Shown here piece after piece: positions 26,592 through 35,258 of a DNA stretch of 64,000 bases. This DNA comes from Sulfobacillus thermosulfidooxidans DSM 9293. Its GTDB lineage: Bacteria; Bacillota; Sulfobacillia; Sulfobacillales; Sulfobacillaceae. Below the pieces are notes generated by a model. It was given only the letters and a program-made list of their open reading frames with translations. It was not told where the DNA came from and ran no database searches. The position numbers were made by a program, and so were the translations under genes. How positions within the stretch are numbered: position 1 is the first letter of the stretch; every line of letters starts with the position of its first letter. Where the stretch lies: assembly GCF_900176145.1 (NCBI RefSeq), contig NZ_FWWY01000001.1, positions 3,205,011-3,269,010 of the forward strand, given 5' to 3'.

Positions 26592-28301
26592 TTACGGCGA
26601 AAATGTCCAATAATTGGGATAAATCAAAGCGGTAATGGGATTAAATGTGGCAGCGGTGCCATGGAGTGTCTTGATGTGTTCGTTAAAGGTCGGAGTCCAC
26701 GGGAGCCAAATAACCGGAACTTGCTGCCTGGCATAAGCAAGATACGCATCTAACGCGTGTTTAATTTGGTCCGGCGTGCCGGGTTTATACGAATCTTGAA
26801 TCAATTGATCCATTTCGGGGTTATTGTAACCGCCTTGATTGGCTCCAGCTCCTGTTGCGTAAAAGCTTCCGCCCGTCGGATAATAATCGGGCTCATAAGT
26901 CCACCCTCCACCCCACCAAGCCATGTTCCATTTCGTGGCATCTGTCTGTTGAGCCGTAGATAATACCGTATCAAAGGGTTGGGTTTCCAAATTCACTTGT
27001 ATGCCTTCTTGAGCCCAATCCTGCTTAATCAGCTGCACAATACTGGTATCTGTGTTGCTACCGGAAACATATAACAAGGTAAAAGATAAGGGAATACCGT
27101 TTTTGGTCATGACCCCGTTATGCAAATGCCACCCGTATTTCTCGAGCAACCGTTTGCCTTGTTGGGGATTAAAAGGATATAACGGTGTTTGCAACGCTGC
27201 ATCATAGAACACCGTGTGCGGTTTGGGCGGAATGGGGTCAGTTTCTGTGACGCCATAGCCATGATAAAAAGTATTAATGATCCCTTGCTGATCGATTCCC
27301 ATTTCCAGAGCCTGGCGAATATAGGCGTGGTCAAAAACTGTCCCCAGGCCCCCTGGGGCATTGGGATTCAGGTTTGGTTGCAGATAATTAAAACCAAACA
27401 AATACCCTGGGAAAAAGGTATCTTGGGTGAGTTGGTGACGCGAGTTCCATAATGATGGGGGGAGATATCCATAATCAATCTTTCCGGTCTTTAATCCGGC
27501 GAATTCGTTTGCGGAGGACGTTTCATATTCAAAGACAATATGCTTCAAGGTTGATTTGTGCCCATCGTAATGATTGTTCGCCGTAAACATCCAATACTGG
27601 TTCGGTTCCATTTTGGTGAAGTGATATGGACCATCCACCACATTATAAACACTGGCCCCCGGAGTATTGGCGACAGATTTGATGAATTGCAGTTCCGCGA
27701 TCATGTTGTGAGGATATTTATCCCAAATGGCTGCAGGAACAGGCTCAATTTGACCCAATCCATTGTGTTCAAACCATTCGGGATTCGCTGGTTTTTTCAA
27801 AGTGACGACTACGGTGTAGGGGGATTTGGCCACAACGCTAGCCCAATCCGTCGGGATGCCTCCTGTACCAGCTCCGCCGTAGCCCCAGGGCAGATTCGAG
27901 GCGCCGGAACTCGTGGCTTTCAAAATTTGCCAGGTAAAGACGACATCACGCGCTGTGACGGGCTGACCATTTGACCAATGATATTTCGGATTAAGATCAA
28001 TGGTATAGACTGTACCGTCGGCGTTATGAGTAATTTTTTCCGCTAATGAACGGGAAAAATCGATCCCATCAGTACGAGAAATGTGTAAAAGTGGCACATA
28101 CATCAAGGCATTCATCTGCAAATTGGTGTCACTATAGGCCGAAGAGGATAAGACTGGAAACCACCAATTGGGAGAGACTTGAGGTGCTAAAGCAATCGTC
28201 GCGGTCGTTGGCAATGCTGGCGAGGATGTACTGCTTTGGGTACCACATCCGGCAGCAATCAGCACTAAAGGGAGCATGGCGGCAAGGGACTTTTTGTTCA
28301 T
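26592..28301 (-). CDS. orphan peptide-type ABC substrate-binding lipoprotein, copy 2
   Basis: A 569-residue SBP_bac_5 protein with a lipoprotein signal (MNKKSLAAMLPLVLIAAGC; lipid-modified Cys at residue 19). The same landmark sequences as copies 1 and 3 are present: YHWSNGQPVTARDVVFTW near residues 106-123, EMGIDQQGIINTFYHG and PFNPQQGKRLLEKYGWH. No permease or ATPase gene adjoins it. It would capture a solute at the outer membrane face and must hand it to a transporter encoded elsewhere, or act as a sensor. About 290 bases of non-coding DNA upstream (28302-28587) separate it from the next minus-strand gene; I see no clear promoter there. Confidence 0.92.
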   Translation of the reverse strand: MNKKSLAAMLPLVLIAAGCGTQSSTSSPALPTTATIALAPQVSPNWWFPVLSSSAYSDTNLQMNALMYVPLLHISRTDGIDFSRSLAEKITHNADGTVYTIDLNPKYHWSNGQPVTARDVVFTWQILKATSSGASNLPWGYGGAGTGGIPTDWASVVAKSPYTVVVTLKKPANPEWFEHNGLGQIEPVPAAIWDKYPHNMIAELQFIKSVANTPGASVYNVVDGPYHFTKMEPNQYWMFTANNHYDGHKSTLKHIVFEYETSSANEFAGLKTGKIDYGYLPPSLWNSRHQLTQDTFFPGYLFGFNYLQPNLNPNAPGGLGTVFDHAYIRQALEMGIDQQGIINTFYHGYGVTETDPIPPKPHTVFYDAALQTPLYPFNPQQGKRLLEKYGWHLHNGVMTKNGIPLSFTLLYVSGSNTDTSIVQLIKQDWAQEGIQVNLETQPFDTVLSTAQQTDATKWNMAWWGGGWTYEPDYYPTGGSFYATGAGANQGGYNNPEMDQLIQDSYKPGTPDQIKHALDAYLAYARQQVPVIWLPWTPTFNEHIKTLHGTAATFNPITALIYPNYWTFSP

Positions 28302-28587
28302 GAATTTTGCTTCCTCCGTCGGTTCCCTCGAACTAGTAATGAGGGGATCTCATAATTTGGGATGACGAAAAATACAGGATTCAGAAGGATTCGTCCCTCA
28401 AATCTTATCGTTTTTTATCTGACTTCTCCATGATTGGTTCCTTATCCTAAAACTTTTTGGTCAACGCCACAAATATCACTGACATCGACCTTCCCCATTG
28501 GTCCGGGAGATACGTTGCCATGACAATCTATTCGCCCGTGGCGCTTTGGCATGCCCGAAGTATGCTAATCAGGCGCATATCTTACCT

Positions 28588-29985
28588 TTATTCCTTGATG
28601 CATGCATTTAATTTATCCCACTGTTGCAGGATTGAAGTGGTCGTGGGGCTAGCCGTTATCGACTGGGCAATGACGCGTGCACCGGCAGATAAATGGATCC
28701 AGTGTGCAGGGGACCGGCAGTGAAGGGTTTCGTTCAAGAGTCCCCACAGCATTTTGACGTTGTGAAGTGCATCGAAAGGTTCTTCCGTTGTCAGTGCTGT
28801 TTCGATGAACACCCGCGTTAATTGTGTGGGATCCCCTCCTGTTTGAAGATATTGCCGGGTGTAGGAGGCGGCCTCTAAACCGGTTCGGTCCGTGTAAAGA
28901 CTCTTGATGATATCATCTCGTGAAATGACTCGCGAACTAGAAGTTATTCCTTGTTGCATGACATGTGTCACTGGATCATCCACAATCCAGTCAGTGCGTT
29001 TCGCCTTTTGTCTTCGCGTCCGTGAACTGGAAAGAACCAGAGGCCATGCTAAATGACGAATATCGATAGGACACCTTTGATCGCGCAAAAGGTCTATAAC
29101 ACAATGAATTCCCGTGACCGCATGGGCATCAAAGCCAGACAAAAACATTAGGGTTGAAGCCGTTAAAGATATCGCTTCTAGTAAAGTGGAACCATTGATA
29201 TTTTGTGAAATGGCTGTGATAATCTTTTGCGGTTCTTGCCCAAATTCGCACCTAACTAAGTCTTGACGTAGTTTCTCGACCTCCTTGGCATCGATAGTTC
29301 CTTGCCAGAGAGGAGCTCTCGTGCCCAGCCAAGCCGCTAACACCTGTTTGGTAAAATGAACGTCAGGCCGATGGCCTAAGTACTGGATGGCAGCCCGAAA
29401 GAAGGCTTCCGCATAATGCCACCCATTTGTGTCATCCAAAAACTCTAAGGCGCGTTGAACGATCAATAACCGGTGTTCATTTTCGGGATATTGCCTGAGC
29501 GCGGCGCGGATCATAAGCCATCTCGCATGGATTCCTGCCAATGTCGCAAGTTCGGCGGCGCGGTTTTCAGACAAGAGAGGCATTTCCCCGGTTTCCAAAT
29601 CGGGGATGAACTGGTGTTGAATCTCTTCAAGACTTTCTTGAGTTTTCAAATGTTCTCCCATGAGATAGGGGCCATAATTTGGATGTCTTATTAATCCCAA
29701 TACGTAATGGGCCATGTGCAGCAACGCAAGATTTTGATAGGGTGGATAAAGCAATGTGCTTGCTTTCATAATGGGTCCCCCATTAAATGTGCCATGACCA
29801 ATCAAGGGACCATGATGGTCAACCCACCGCGCTTCGGCCAAAGCGAGGAGGAGATACATGCGTGAGAAAGATACGTGTTGTTGCTGCCACTGGCAAAGCA
29901 ATTGTCTCGCATTGTCAGGCAGTGTATTCTGAACCTCCTGTAACCGGAGTTCCGTTTCATTATCCCACCGCAACATATCATGCAT
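28588..29985 (-). CDS. unrecognised 465-residue helical protein
   Basis: A long intact frame with GGAGG eight bases before ATG 29985. The protein is almost wholly alpha-helical, has no signal peptide or membrane helix, and contains scattered histidines in repeat-like helices (ALLHMAHYVLGLIRHPNYG; HYAEAFFRAAIQYLGHRPDVH; SGFDAHAVTGIHCVIDLL). The C-terminal part, GLEAASYTRQYLQTGGDP followed by EPFDALHNVKMLWGLLNE, recalls helical regions that I associate with some Rieske-domain proteins, but no Rieske cluster motif is present, so this is only a weak resemblance. It sits beside the IS110 element, whose left end begins 35 bases before its start codon. Function unknown. Confidence 0.65.
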   Translation of the reverse strand: MHDMLRWDNETELRLQEVQNTLPDNARQLLCQWQQQHVSFSRMYLLLALAEARWVDHHGPLIGHGTFNGGPIMKASTLLYPPYQNLALLHMAHYVLGLIRHPNYGPYLMGEHLKTQESLEEIQHQFIPDLETGEMPLLSENRAAELATLAGIHARWLMIRAALRQYPENEHRLLIVQRALEFLDDTNGWHYAEAFFRAAIQYLGHRPDVHFTKQVLAAWLGTRAPLWQGTIDAKEVEKLRQDLVRCEFGQEPQKIITAISQNINGSTLLEAISLTASTLMFLSGFDAHAVTGIHCVIDLLRDQRCPIDIRHLAWPLVLSSSRTRRQKAKRTDWIVDDPVTHVMQQGITSSSRVISRDDIIKSLYTDRTGLEAASYTRQYLQTGGDPTQLTRVFIETALTTEEPFDALHNVKMLWGLLNETLHCRSPAHWIHLSAGARVIAQSITASPTTTSILQQWDKLNACIKE

Positions 29986-30039
29986 CGCATCATCCTCCTC
30001 GTATAAAGAAATTGATTCTGCTACCCTGAGGCTTTATCT

Positions 30040-30371
30040 TGAGGCCTGCCTCGCGGCCAGCAGCAATCGGCATTCGGGATGATCAGGCTTGCCAGATCGG
30101 GTTTCGTCGGCGATGCTCGAAGAAGATCGGGACGATTCAAGACTGCATTCCTCCTGCCGGATTGACGGCTTCGAAAGTCTGTGAGTCGGCGACGCCGCTT
30201 CGTCACAGTTAACGCGCGGGATGCCGCTCCCCCCGTGGAGACCCGTGGCACCGGTCTATCGCACACCGCGGGTGGCGATGACGGCTTATAAGCGAGGTTG
30301 CGGCGAAGGCGTCGGCGCGTCGGCGAAATCCCGTTCCCGATGCATTCCTCCGCGAAGGGAGGTGAAATCCC
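30040..30371 (+). ncRNA. candidate bridge RNA region of the IS110 element
   Basis: The non-coding left end of IS110 elements is known (IS621 and relatives) to encode a bridge RNA that pairs with target and donor DNA. Here the ~330 bases before the transposase contain strong hairpins: CTGTGA/TCACAG at 30179-30208 with an inner GGCG/CGCC, and a 9-bp stem at 30258-30279 (ATCGC-CACC / GGTG-GCGAT, loop GCG). Exact RNA ends and the guide loops cannot be set by eye. Confidence 0.45.
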
Positions 30372-31606
30372 ATGGATAGCGTGTTGTACGTCGGTATTGA
30401 CACCAGTCTCGGGGCTCACGTCGTCTGCGCGATGGCGGCGGATGGCCAGGTCGTCGCGCGGACGACCGTCCCCAACGATCAGGCGGGGGCCGAGCAATTC
30501 GTCGCCTGGCTGCACCCCCACGCCGCGCCGTACGCGCGGCTGGCCATTGGCGTCGAGGCCACGTCCGTGTACCATGTGCCGCTGATGGAATGGCTGACGC
30601 AAACCCCCGACTTGCAGCGGTGGCAACCCACCTGGTACGTCCTCAATCCGAAAGTCGTCCAGAAATTCCGAGAGACCTATGTGGATCGGGGCAAAACCGA
30701 TCGAGCGGATGCCGCCCTGATTGCGGATGTCATGCGGTTTGGGCGCGTCACGCCCTGGACCCCGCCGGATCCGCGCTATGCGGCGTTGCAGGTCTTGACC
30801 CGCCATCGTCGGCAGCTGAGCCACCTCATCACCCAAGAAAAAAATCGCGCGTTGGTGCAATTGTTCTGTGTCTGGGGGCAGTATGCCCATACGGATGAGC
30901 CGTTTTTCTCGAACGTCTTTGGGGTAGCGTCGCAAACCGTGTTGGAACGCTACACGCCCGATACGCTGGCAGCCATCCCGCTGGCGGATCTGGTGGCGGA
31001 AATCGCGGCGGCCGGTCGCCAACGGCTGAAAGCGCCCGATGACATTGCGCAGACCTTGCACCGCTTGGCGCGGCGTGCCTTTCGGTTGCATCCGGACGAG
31101 CAGGATGCACGGCACCAAAGCTTGGTCCTGCATTTGGACACCATCCGGGCCTTGGAACATCAACAACAGGCGCTGGACAAAGTGATTGCCCGTGACATGC
31201 AGGCGTTTCGCCAAACCCTGACCACGATTCCGGGGATTGGTCCGGTCTATGGCGCGGGCCTCTTGGCCGAAATCGGTCCCATCGAACGATTTCCGTCGGA
31301 AAATGCCTTGGCCAAATATGCGGGGCTGACCTGGCGCCCGCATCAATCGGGGAATTTTGATGCCGACATCCGTCCGCTGACGCGGACGGGGAACGTCTAT
31401 TTGCGGTACTACTTCATCGAAGCGGCGGAGAGGGTCCGGGTGCGGGACCCGCAGTTCAAAGCCTTTTACGAGAAGAAGTACCACGAAGCCACGCACCACG
31501 CCATAAGCGGGCGTTGGTCTTGACGGCACGCAAGTTGGTCGGCGTGGTCTACGGGATGCTGACCCGGGGCCAAATCTACGACGAAAGGAAGTTGATGCCG
31601 CACTAA
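30372..31606 (+). pseudogene. IS110-family transposase with a 3' one-base frameshift
   Basis: GGGAGG precedes ATG 30372. The product has the RuvC-like DEDD domain (YVGIDTSLGAHV at residues ~6-17, VEATSVYH, GKTDRADAALIADVM) and the C-terminal transposase_20 helix-hairpin-helix (TIPGIGPVYGAGLLAEIGP) followed by RTGNVYLRYYF with the expected conserved region. The frame ends early at 31523 with HHAISGRWS. Adding one C near 31511 (GCCATAAG to GCCCATAAG) restores the usual HHAHKRALVLTARKLV ending, which runs to a TAA at 31604-31606. So about 30 C-terminal residues are out of frame. The rest is intact. It may be inactive, or a sequencing error. Confidence 0.85.
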
Positions 31607-31725
31607 AGGGATTGACAACTGATTTGCCATTATCTACCACCTCCTTTTAGGCAGGTTTATGTTGCCCTGGCCCTGTTCGTCGTTGTCCTAAGCTGATCGG
31701 TTCTTGACATTTAACCGCGGGACTT

Positions 31726-31757
31726 TTGTATCCTTGTATCCTTGTATCCGTGTGTCC
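31726..31757. repeat. 8-bp tandem repeat TTGTATCC
   Basis: Three exact copies at 31726, 31734 and 31742 and a degenerate fourth at 31750; another TTGTATCC lies nearby at about 31781. Not in a gene. Confidence 0.75.
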
Positions 31758-31996
31758 TTGTGCCTTCCCCATTGGTCTTTTTGTATCCTTGGCGTTCGGT
31801 GAATGTAGCATCTCATAGAGGTTTCGGTACTGCTATTGGCCAAAGGTCCTAGTTCCCGTCCAAGAACGCCCTGTAATAAAAATCATCTTCAAGATTTTGG
31901 CATCTTTTGGGTGGAATCTATCTGCGTCAAAGAGATGTCGAGGTGTGTGGTTAGAAGGAAAAAATGATCTTAAAGAGCTCGGTGCGTCAAAGATAC

Positions 31997-32034
31997 ATGA
32001 CACCAGCCAACCCCTTGGGATTGGCTGGTGTCAT
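31997..32034. terminator. perfect 14-bp hairpin downstream of the thioesterase gene
   Basis: ATGACACCAGCCAA at 31997-32010 pairs with TTGGCTGGTGTCAT at 32021-32034 around a 10-base loop. It lies 80 bases past the stop of the minus-strand thioesterase gene. No clear T tract is seen, so terminator function is likely but not certain. Confidence 0.5.
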
Positions 32035-32115
32035 AATGGGTGTAAATTCAAGCGGGATTCTTCGCACGCTCTTAAAACATCTTTACCATGTGCTAGAAAG
32101 AGCGCTTTTCCCTAC

Positions 32116-32568
32116 TTAGTCTCGAGATGCCTTTTTCCGAAATAACTTAAAAATTCCCGTGCACTTGGCACATACCTCGCCAGATTCATCCAAAATTTCA
32201 CCATCAACAAACACGGTACTAGAGCCTTGCCGCACTACATGTCCATGTCCGACAATCCGCGATTTCGCCTGGATCATCCGTAAATATTGAATGTTTAATG
32301 TGATTGTAACCTGACTCGTAACGTCGTCCGTCCATACCGAACGCACTGCCGTACCGAGAACGCCGTCAAACATGTAAGCGACGATTCCGCCGTTTACCGC
32401 ATCTGTTCCGCCGCCTCCCCGGTGGTGATGTTGAACATCCAGTTCGACCGTGGAACGGCCATTTGCCGCCTCAGTAATCCGAAGGCCTGCCCATGAATAA
32501 AATGGATACCCGTTAGCGGCACTAGGCGGTAACGGAAGGGTTTGTGTTTGGTCATTGTCATGCTGCAT
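32116..32568 (-). CDS. PaaI-type hotdog thioesterase
   Basis: A protein of 150 residues with the hotdog fold of PaaI/YdiI acyl-CoA thioesterases: AGLRITEAANGRSTVELDV, then the catalytic-loop VNGGIVAYMFDGVLGTAVRS (the HGG of the family is NGG here) and the closing strands VTITLNIQYLRMI and GHVVRQGSSTVFVDGEILDE. ATG 32568 is used; a GTG one codon upstream (32571) is slightly better spaced from AGGCAGG. It probably hydrolyses an acyl-CoA thioester in the cytoplasm. It lies alone between the IS110 region and a GNAT gene. Confidence 0.8.
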   Translation of the reverse strand: MQHDNDQTQTLPLPPSAANGYPFYSWAGLRITEAANGRSTVELDVQHHHRGGGGTDAVNGGIVAYMFDGVLGTAVRSVWTDDVTSQVTITLNIQYLRMIQAKSRIVGHGHVVRQGSSTVFVDGEILDESGEVCAKCTGIFKLFRKKASRD

Positions 32569-32762
32569 CACGAACAAGCCTGCCTTTCATGGTCATTTAG
32601 GTAATTTGTTATGCGGATCATCGCCAAATGGCATGGACAGATACCAGATGTGCATGCTTCCTTATGTGGGTGAAGTCACAACATACAGGTTGTCCAATAT
32701 AGTGAACAAGATATAGTCTAGAGGATACAACAAAGTGAAAATTAGAGCAAACCCTATCAGAT

Positions 32763-33179
32763 TTACTGAGAATGGATAATTTTTTCCATGAACTGGTTGT
32801 TCGCGGGGGTGTATCCCAACCGCATATAAAATTGCTTAACGCCCAAATTATGCGGCTCAATTAACAAATTAATTTTCAAGCACCCCATGTGGCTTAAAGA
32901 CGCTTCGGCATGTTCCATTAATTGTCTACCCAATCCGCGACGCTGGAATTCGGGATGAACAGCAAGATGGTAAATCCATCCCCGGCGGCCGTCAAATGCA
33001 GCTAATACCGATCCGATGATTCGTGATTCTTCTTCCATAACAAAATAGTGTTGGCCGTAATGCTGAAGGGCCCACGCAAAATCCTCTTCCGCATCTCCAA
33101 TATCAAACGTCAGTTGGGCGGCTTGCCACAACTCACAAAGAGCGCGGTAATCATTCGGTTCAATATGGCGAATGATCAT
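32763..33179 (-). CDS. GNAT acetyltransferase
   Basis: A 138-residue GNAT protein. The acetyl-CoA-binding motif A is clear: IYHLAVHPEFQRRGLGRQLMEHAEASL (residues ~68-94, core RRGLGRQL), followed by motif B NLGVKQFYMRLGY. It matches YpeA-like small acetyltransferases. The acceptor amine is unknown. ATG 33179 follows GAGGATACCTAG on the minus strand. Confidence 0.85.
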   Translation of the reverse strand: MIIRHIEPNDYRALCELWQAAQLTFDIGDAEEDFAWALQHYGQHYFVMEEESRIIGSVLAAFDGRRGWIYHLAVHPEFQRRGLGRQLMEHAEASLSHMGCLKINLLIEPHNLGVKQFYMRLGYTPANNQFMEKIIHSQ

Positions 33180-33298
33180 CTAGGTATCCTCCCCTCACCC
33201 TATGACCCGATGCACAACTGCTGTTCTTCAATACCATATGATGGGAAAAGACAGGTGTGAAGGGACTTGCCCCATCCATCCTCCTCACCTGCGGCTTA

Positions 33299-33338
33299 TT
33301 GAAAAAAGCACCACAACCGTTTAGGGTTGTGGTGCTTT
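33299..33338 (-). terminator. rho-independent terminator of the biotin operon
   Basis: A perfect 14-bp stem (AAAGCACCACAACC at 33305-33318, GGTTGTGGTGCTTT at 33325-33338) lies 45 bases past the bioB stop and is followed on the minus strand by TTTTTTC. Confidence 0.9.
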
Positions 33339-33382
33339 AGGATAGAATCCGTTATAAAACGCGTGCCTAAAGCGCGCGTCCC

Positions 33383-34384
33383 TTAATCCGCAAACGGCGT
33401 GATTAACGGGAAATCTTGCGGTTCCACTTCAAAGCCCATATCTCGAAGCATTTGATGATCGGCCTCCGGCTCTTGACCAGGCGTTGTTAAATAGTCCGCC
33501 ACAAACAAGGAGTTGGCAACATACAATCCTAATGGTTGAAGAGAACGCAACTGGACTTCGCGTCCTCCGGCAATGCGGATTTCCTTGCGCGGATTGACAA
33601 AGCGCATCATTGCCAGAGACCGTAGGCATTCGGCCGGGGTCATTAATTCTTGATTCTCTAAGGGCGTCCCGGGAATTGGAATCAGAAAATTCACGGGAAT
33701 AGAATCGACGTCGAGTTCTTTCAACGCAAAGGCCGCCTCAACGCGATCTTCCCAGCTTTCGCCCATGCCGAAAATCACGCCAGAACATGGGGAAATCCCG
33801 GATCCTTTAACCTGTTCAATGGTTTGTACTCGGTCTTCATAGTGATGTGTACTTACAATGGATGGTGAATAACCAGAAGACGTATTGATGTTATGGTTGT
33901 AGCGGTCAACACCCGCGGCCTTAAGTCGGTCTGCTTGTCCCGGTTTCAAGATACCTAAACAGGCACAAATTCGTAAATCGTAACGTTGTTTGACCTGCGT
34001 AATGCTGTCAATCAATCCGTCTAATTCATGATCGGTCGGCGAACGTCCACTGGCCACAATACAATAGGTCGTAGCTCCGAGAGCCTTGGCCCGTTCAGCG
34101 CCCTGGAGAATATCATCGGAGGTTTTCTGCGGATATCTGGGGATGTCTGCACTCGAAATATGAGACTGCGAACAGTAATGGCAATCTTCGGGACATAACC
34201 CACTTTTCGCATTCATCAAATATTGGAAACGCACATAATTGCGATAATAGCGGTACCGGATTTTATATCCTGCTGCCAAAATGGCTAGCAGTTCCTGATC
34301 GTCTGAACGGAGGATACTTAAGGCTTCCTCCCTGGTAATACTGTCTCCATTTAATACTTTGTCAGCCAATAAGTTCCATTGCAT
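33383..34384 (-). CDS. bioB: biotin synthase BioB
   Basis: A 333-residue radical-SAM enzyme that inserts sulfur into dethiobiotin, the last step of biotin synthesis. The radical-SAM cluster motif is CPEDCHYC (residues ~63-70), followed by the QSH of the family, and later NHNINTS, PCSGVIFGMGE and the FLIPIPGTPL loop. Ligands for the auxiliary [2Fe-2S] cluster are in place (C-x-C in RICACLG and Arg in IRIAGGRE). Length is as expected. It is the third gene of bioA-bioD-bioB, 150 bases after bioD, and is followed by a good terminator. Confidence 0.97.
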   Translation of the reverse strand: MQWNLLADKVLNGDSITREEALSILRSDDQELLAILAAGYKIRYRYYRNYVRFQYLMNAKSGLCPEDCHYCSQSHISSADIPRYPQKTSDDILQGAERAKALGATTYCIVASGRSPTDHELDGLIDSITQVKQRYDLRICACLGILKPGQADRLKAAGVDRYNHNINTSSGYSPSIVSTHHYEDRVQTIEQVKGSGISPCSGVIFGMGESWEDRVEAAFALKELDVDSIPVNFLIPIPGTPLENQELMTPAECLRSLAMMRFVNPRKEIRIAGGREVQLRSLQPLGLYVANSLFVADYLTTPGQEPEADHQMLRDMGFEVEPQDFPLITPFAD

Positions 34385-34538
34385 ACGTATAACCCCTTTA
34401 TTCGATCAATTTCACGAACATACGTCATACTAAGAATCCGCTGGATTTTGACTGGTGCCGAGTCTCTTCCTGTTTAGTGCATCGTATTGCTCTTAATCCG
34501 GATTGATGATCCCGCGTCTTTATCCGGTGCCATATCGG

Positions 34539-35258
34539 CTACAGTTTGCCATCTTGCAGTGGATGCCAGGCAATATGCTGGCCCGTCTGTTCCCATAAAG
34601 TCGTTAAATGACCTTCTGACGCATTCCCGATGTCAGGATGGAAGGGCACCACGGCCCAAACGGGAATTCCGGTGAGTGATTCGATTAACGACGGGTTGAG
34701 CGTTATCGAAACATCTTCTGGCAACTCATTCACAGCATTCATAATAATGCCTAAAACCTTAACGCCGTGGGCCTTGGCATATTCCACACTCAAAATGGTG
34801 TGATTAATCGTCCCGAGGCCTGTTCGCGCCACCAAGATCACAGGAATTTCAAGTTCCTGAGCAATATGAATCATGCTATGGTCAGCATCAATGGGAACTG
34901 CAATCCCTCCGGCACCTTCAATCAAGGTCACTTGATGGCGGCCAATGATGGCCCGTGCCGTTTCAATAAGGGGGTTCCAATCGATTCGTTTACCCGTCAT
35001 TAAGGTTGCTGCCCATGGTGATACGGGAGGTTCGAATGTATAAGGGACGACCAATTCTTGGGCGTCACCGGAATGGGATGCCTGAACCAGGGCCTTTGCG
35101 TCATCAGGCCATGAAGATCCCTTAACGCCGGTTTCAATCGGCTTCATAACCCCCACATCATAACCTTGCCGATACCAGAAGGTTGCCAAACTGGCGGTAA
35201 TCCAGGTTTTTCCAACACCGGTATCGGTTCCTGTTACAAAATAAGCGAACGGAGTCAT
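34539..35258 (-). CDS. bioD: dethiobiotin synthetase BioD
   Basis: A 239-residue ATP-dependent carboxylase that closes the ureido ring. ATG 35258 is chosen because GGAGG lies seven bases before it and the protein then begins with the conserved P-loop strand AYFVTGTDTGVGKTW. The frame upstream of this overlaps bioA. Other motifs are KPIETGV (catalytic lysine), EGAGGIAVPID and ARTGLGTINHT. It overlaps the bioA stop by four bases. Confidence 0.96.
   Translation of the reverse strand: MTPFAYFVTGTDTGVGKTWITASLATFWYRQGYDVGVMKPIETGVKGSSWPDDAKALVQASHSGDAQELVVPYTFEPPVSPWAATLMTGKRIDWNPLIETARAIIGRHQVTLIEGAGGIAVPIDADHSMIHIAQELEIPVILVARTGLGTINHTILSVEYAKAHGVKVLGIIMNAVNELPEDVSITLNPSLIESLTGIPVWAVVPFHPDIGNASEGHLTTLWEQTGQHIAWHPLQDGKL

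Larger units (their letters stand above)
30021..31638 (+). mobile_element. IS110-family insertion sequence (ends approximate)
   Basis: A G+C-rich island with a DEDD transposase gene preceded by about 340 bases of non-coding DNA, the layout of the IS110 group. IS110 elements lack terminal inverted repeats, so ends are uncertain. I place them at the base-composition change and at a CTACC direct repeat found at 30021-30025 and 31634-31638, consistent with insertion at a short CT-containing core. The element splits the upstream region of the 465-residue protein gene from whatever promoter it had. Confidence 0.75.
31607..32115. other. non-coding region after the IS110 element
   Basis: About 500 bases without a convincing gene. 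It holds an 8-bp tandem repeat at 31726-31757 (three exact TTGTATCC units and a degenerate fourth) and a long hairpin at 31997-32034. Base composition returns to that of the chromosome after about 31640. Confidence 0.5.

Noticed and set aside
30021-31640. A 539-codon open frame on the minus strand opposite the IS110 transposase
   Set aside because: It is the antisense of a G+C-rich transposase gene, is Arg/Pro-rich with no known motif, and the + strand gene is clearly real.
31897-32145. An 82-codon plus-strand frame after the IS110 element
   Set aside because: There is no ribosome-binding site or recognisable sequence; it contains the hairpin at 31997-32034 and runs into the thioesterase gene.
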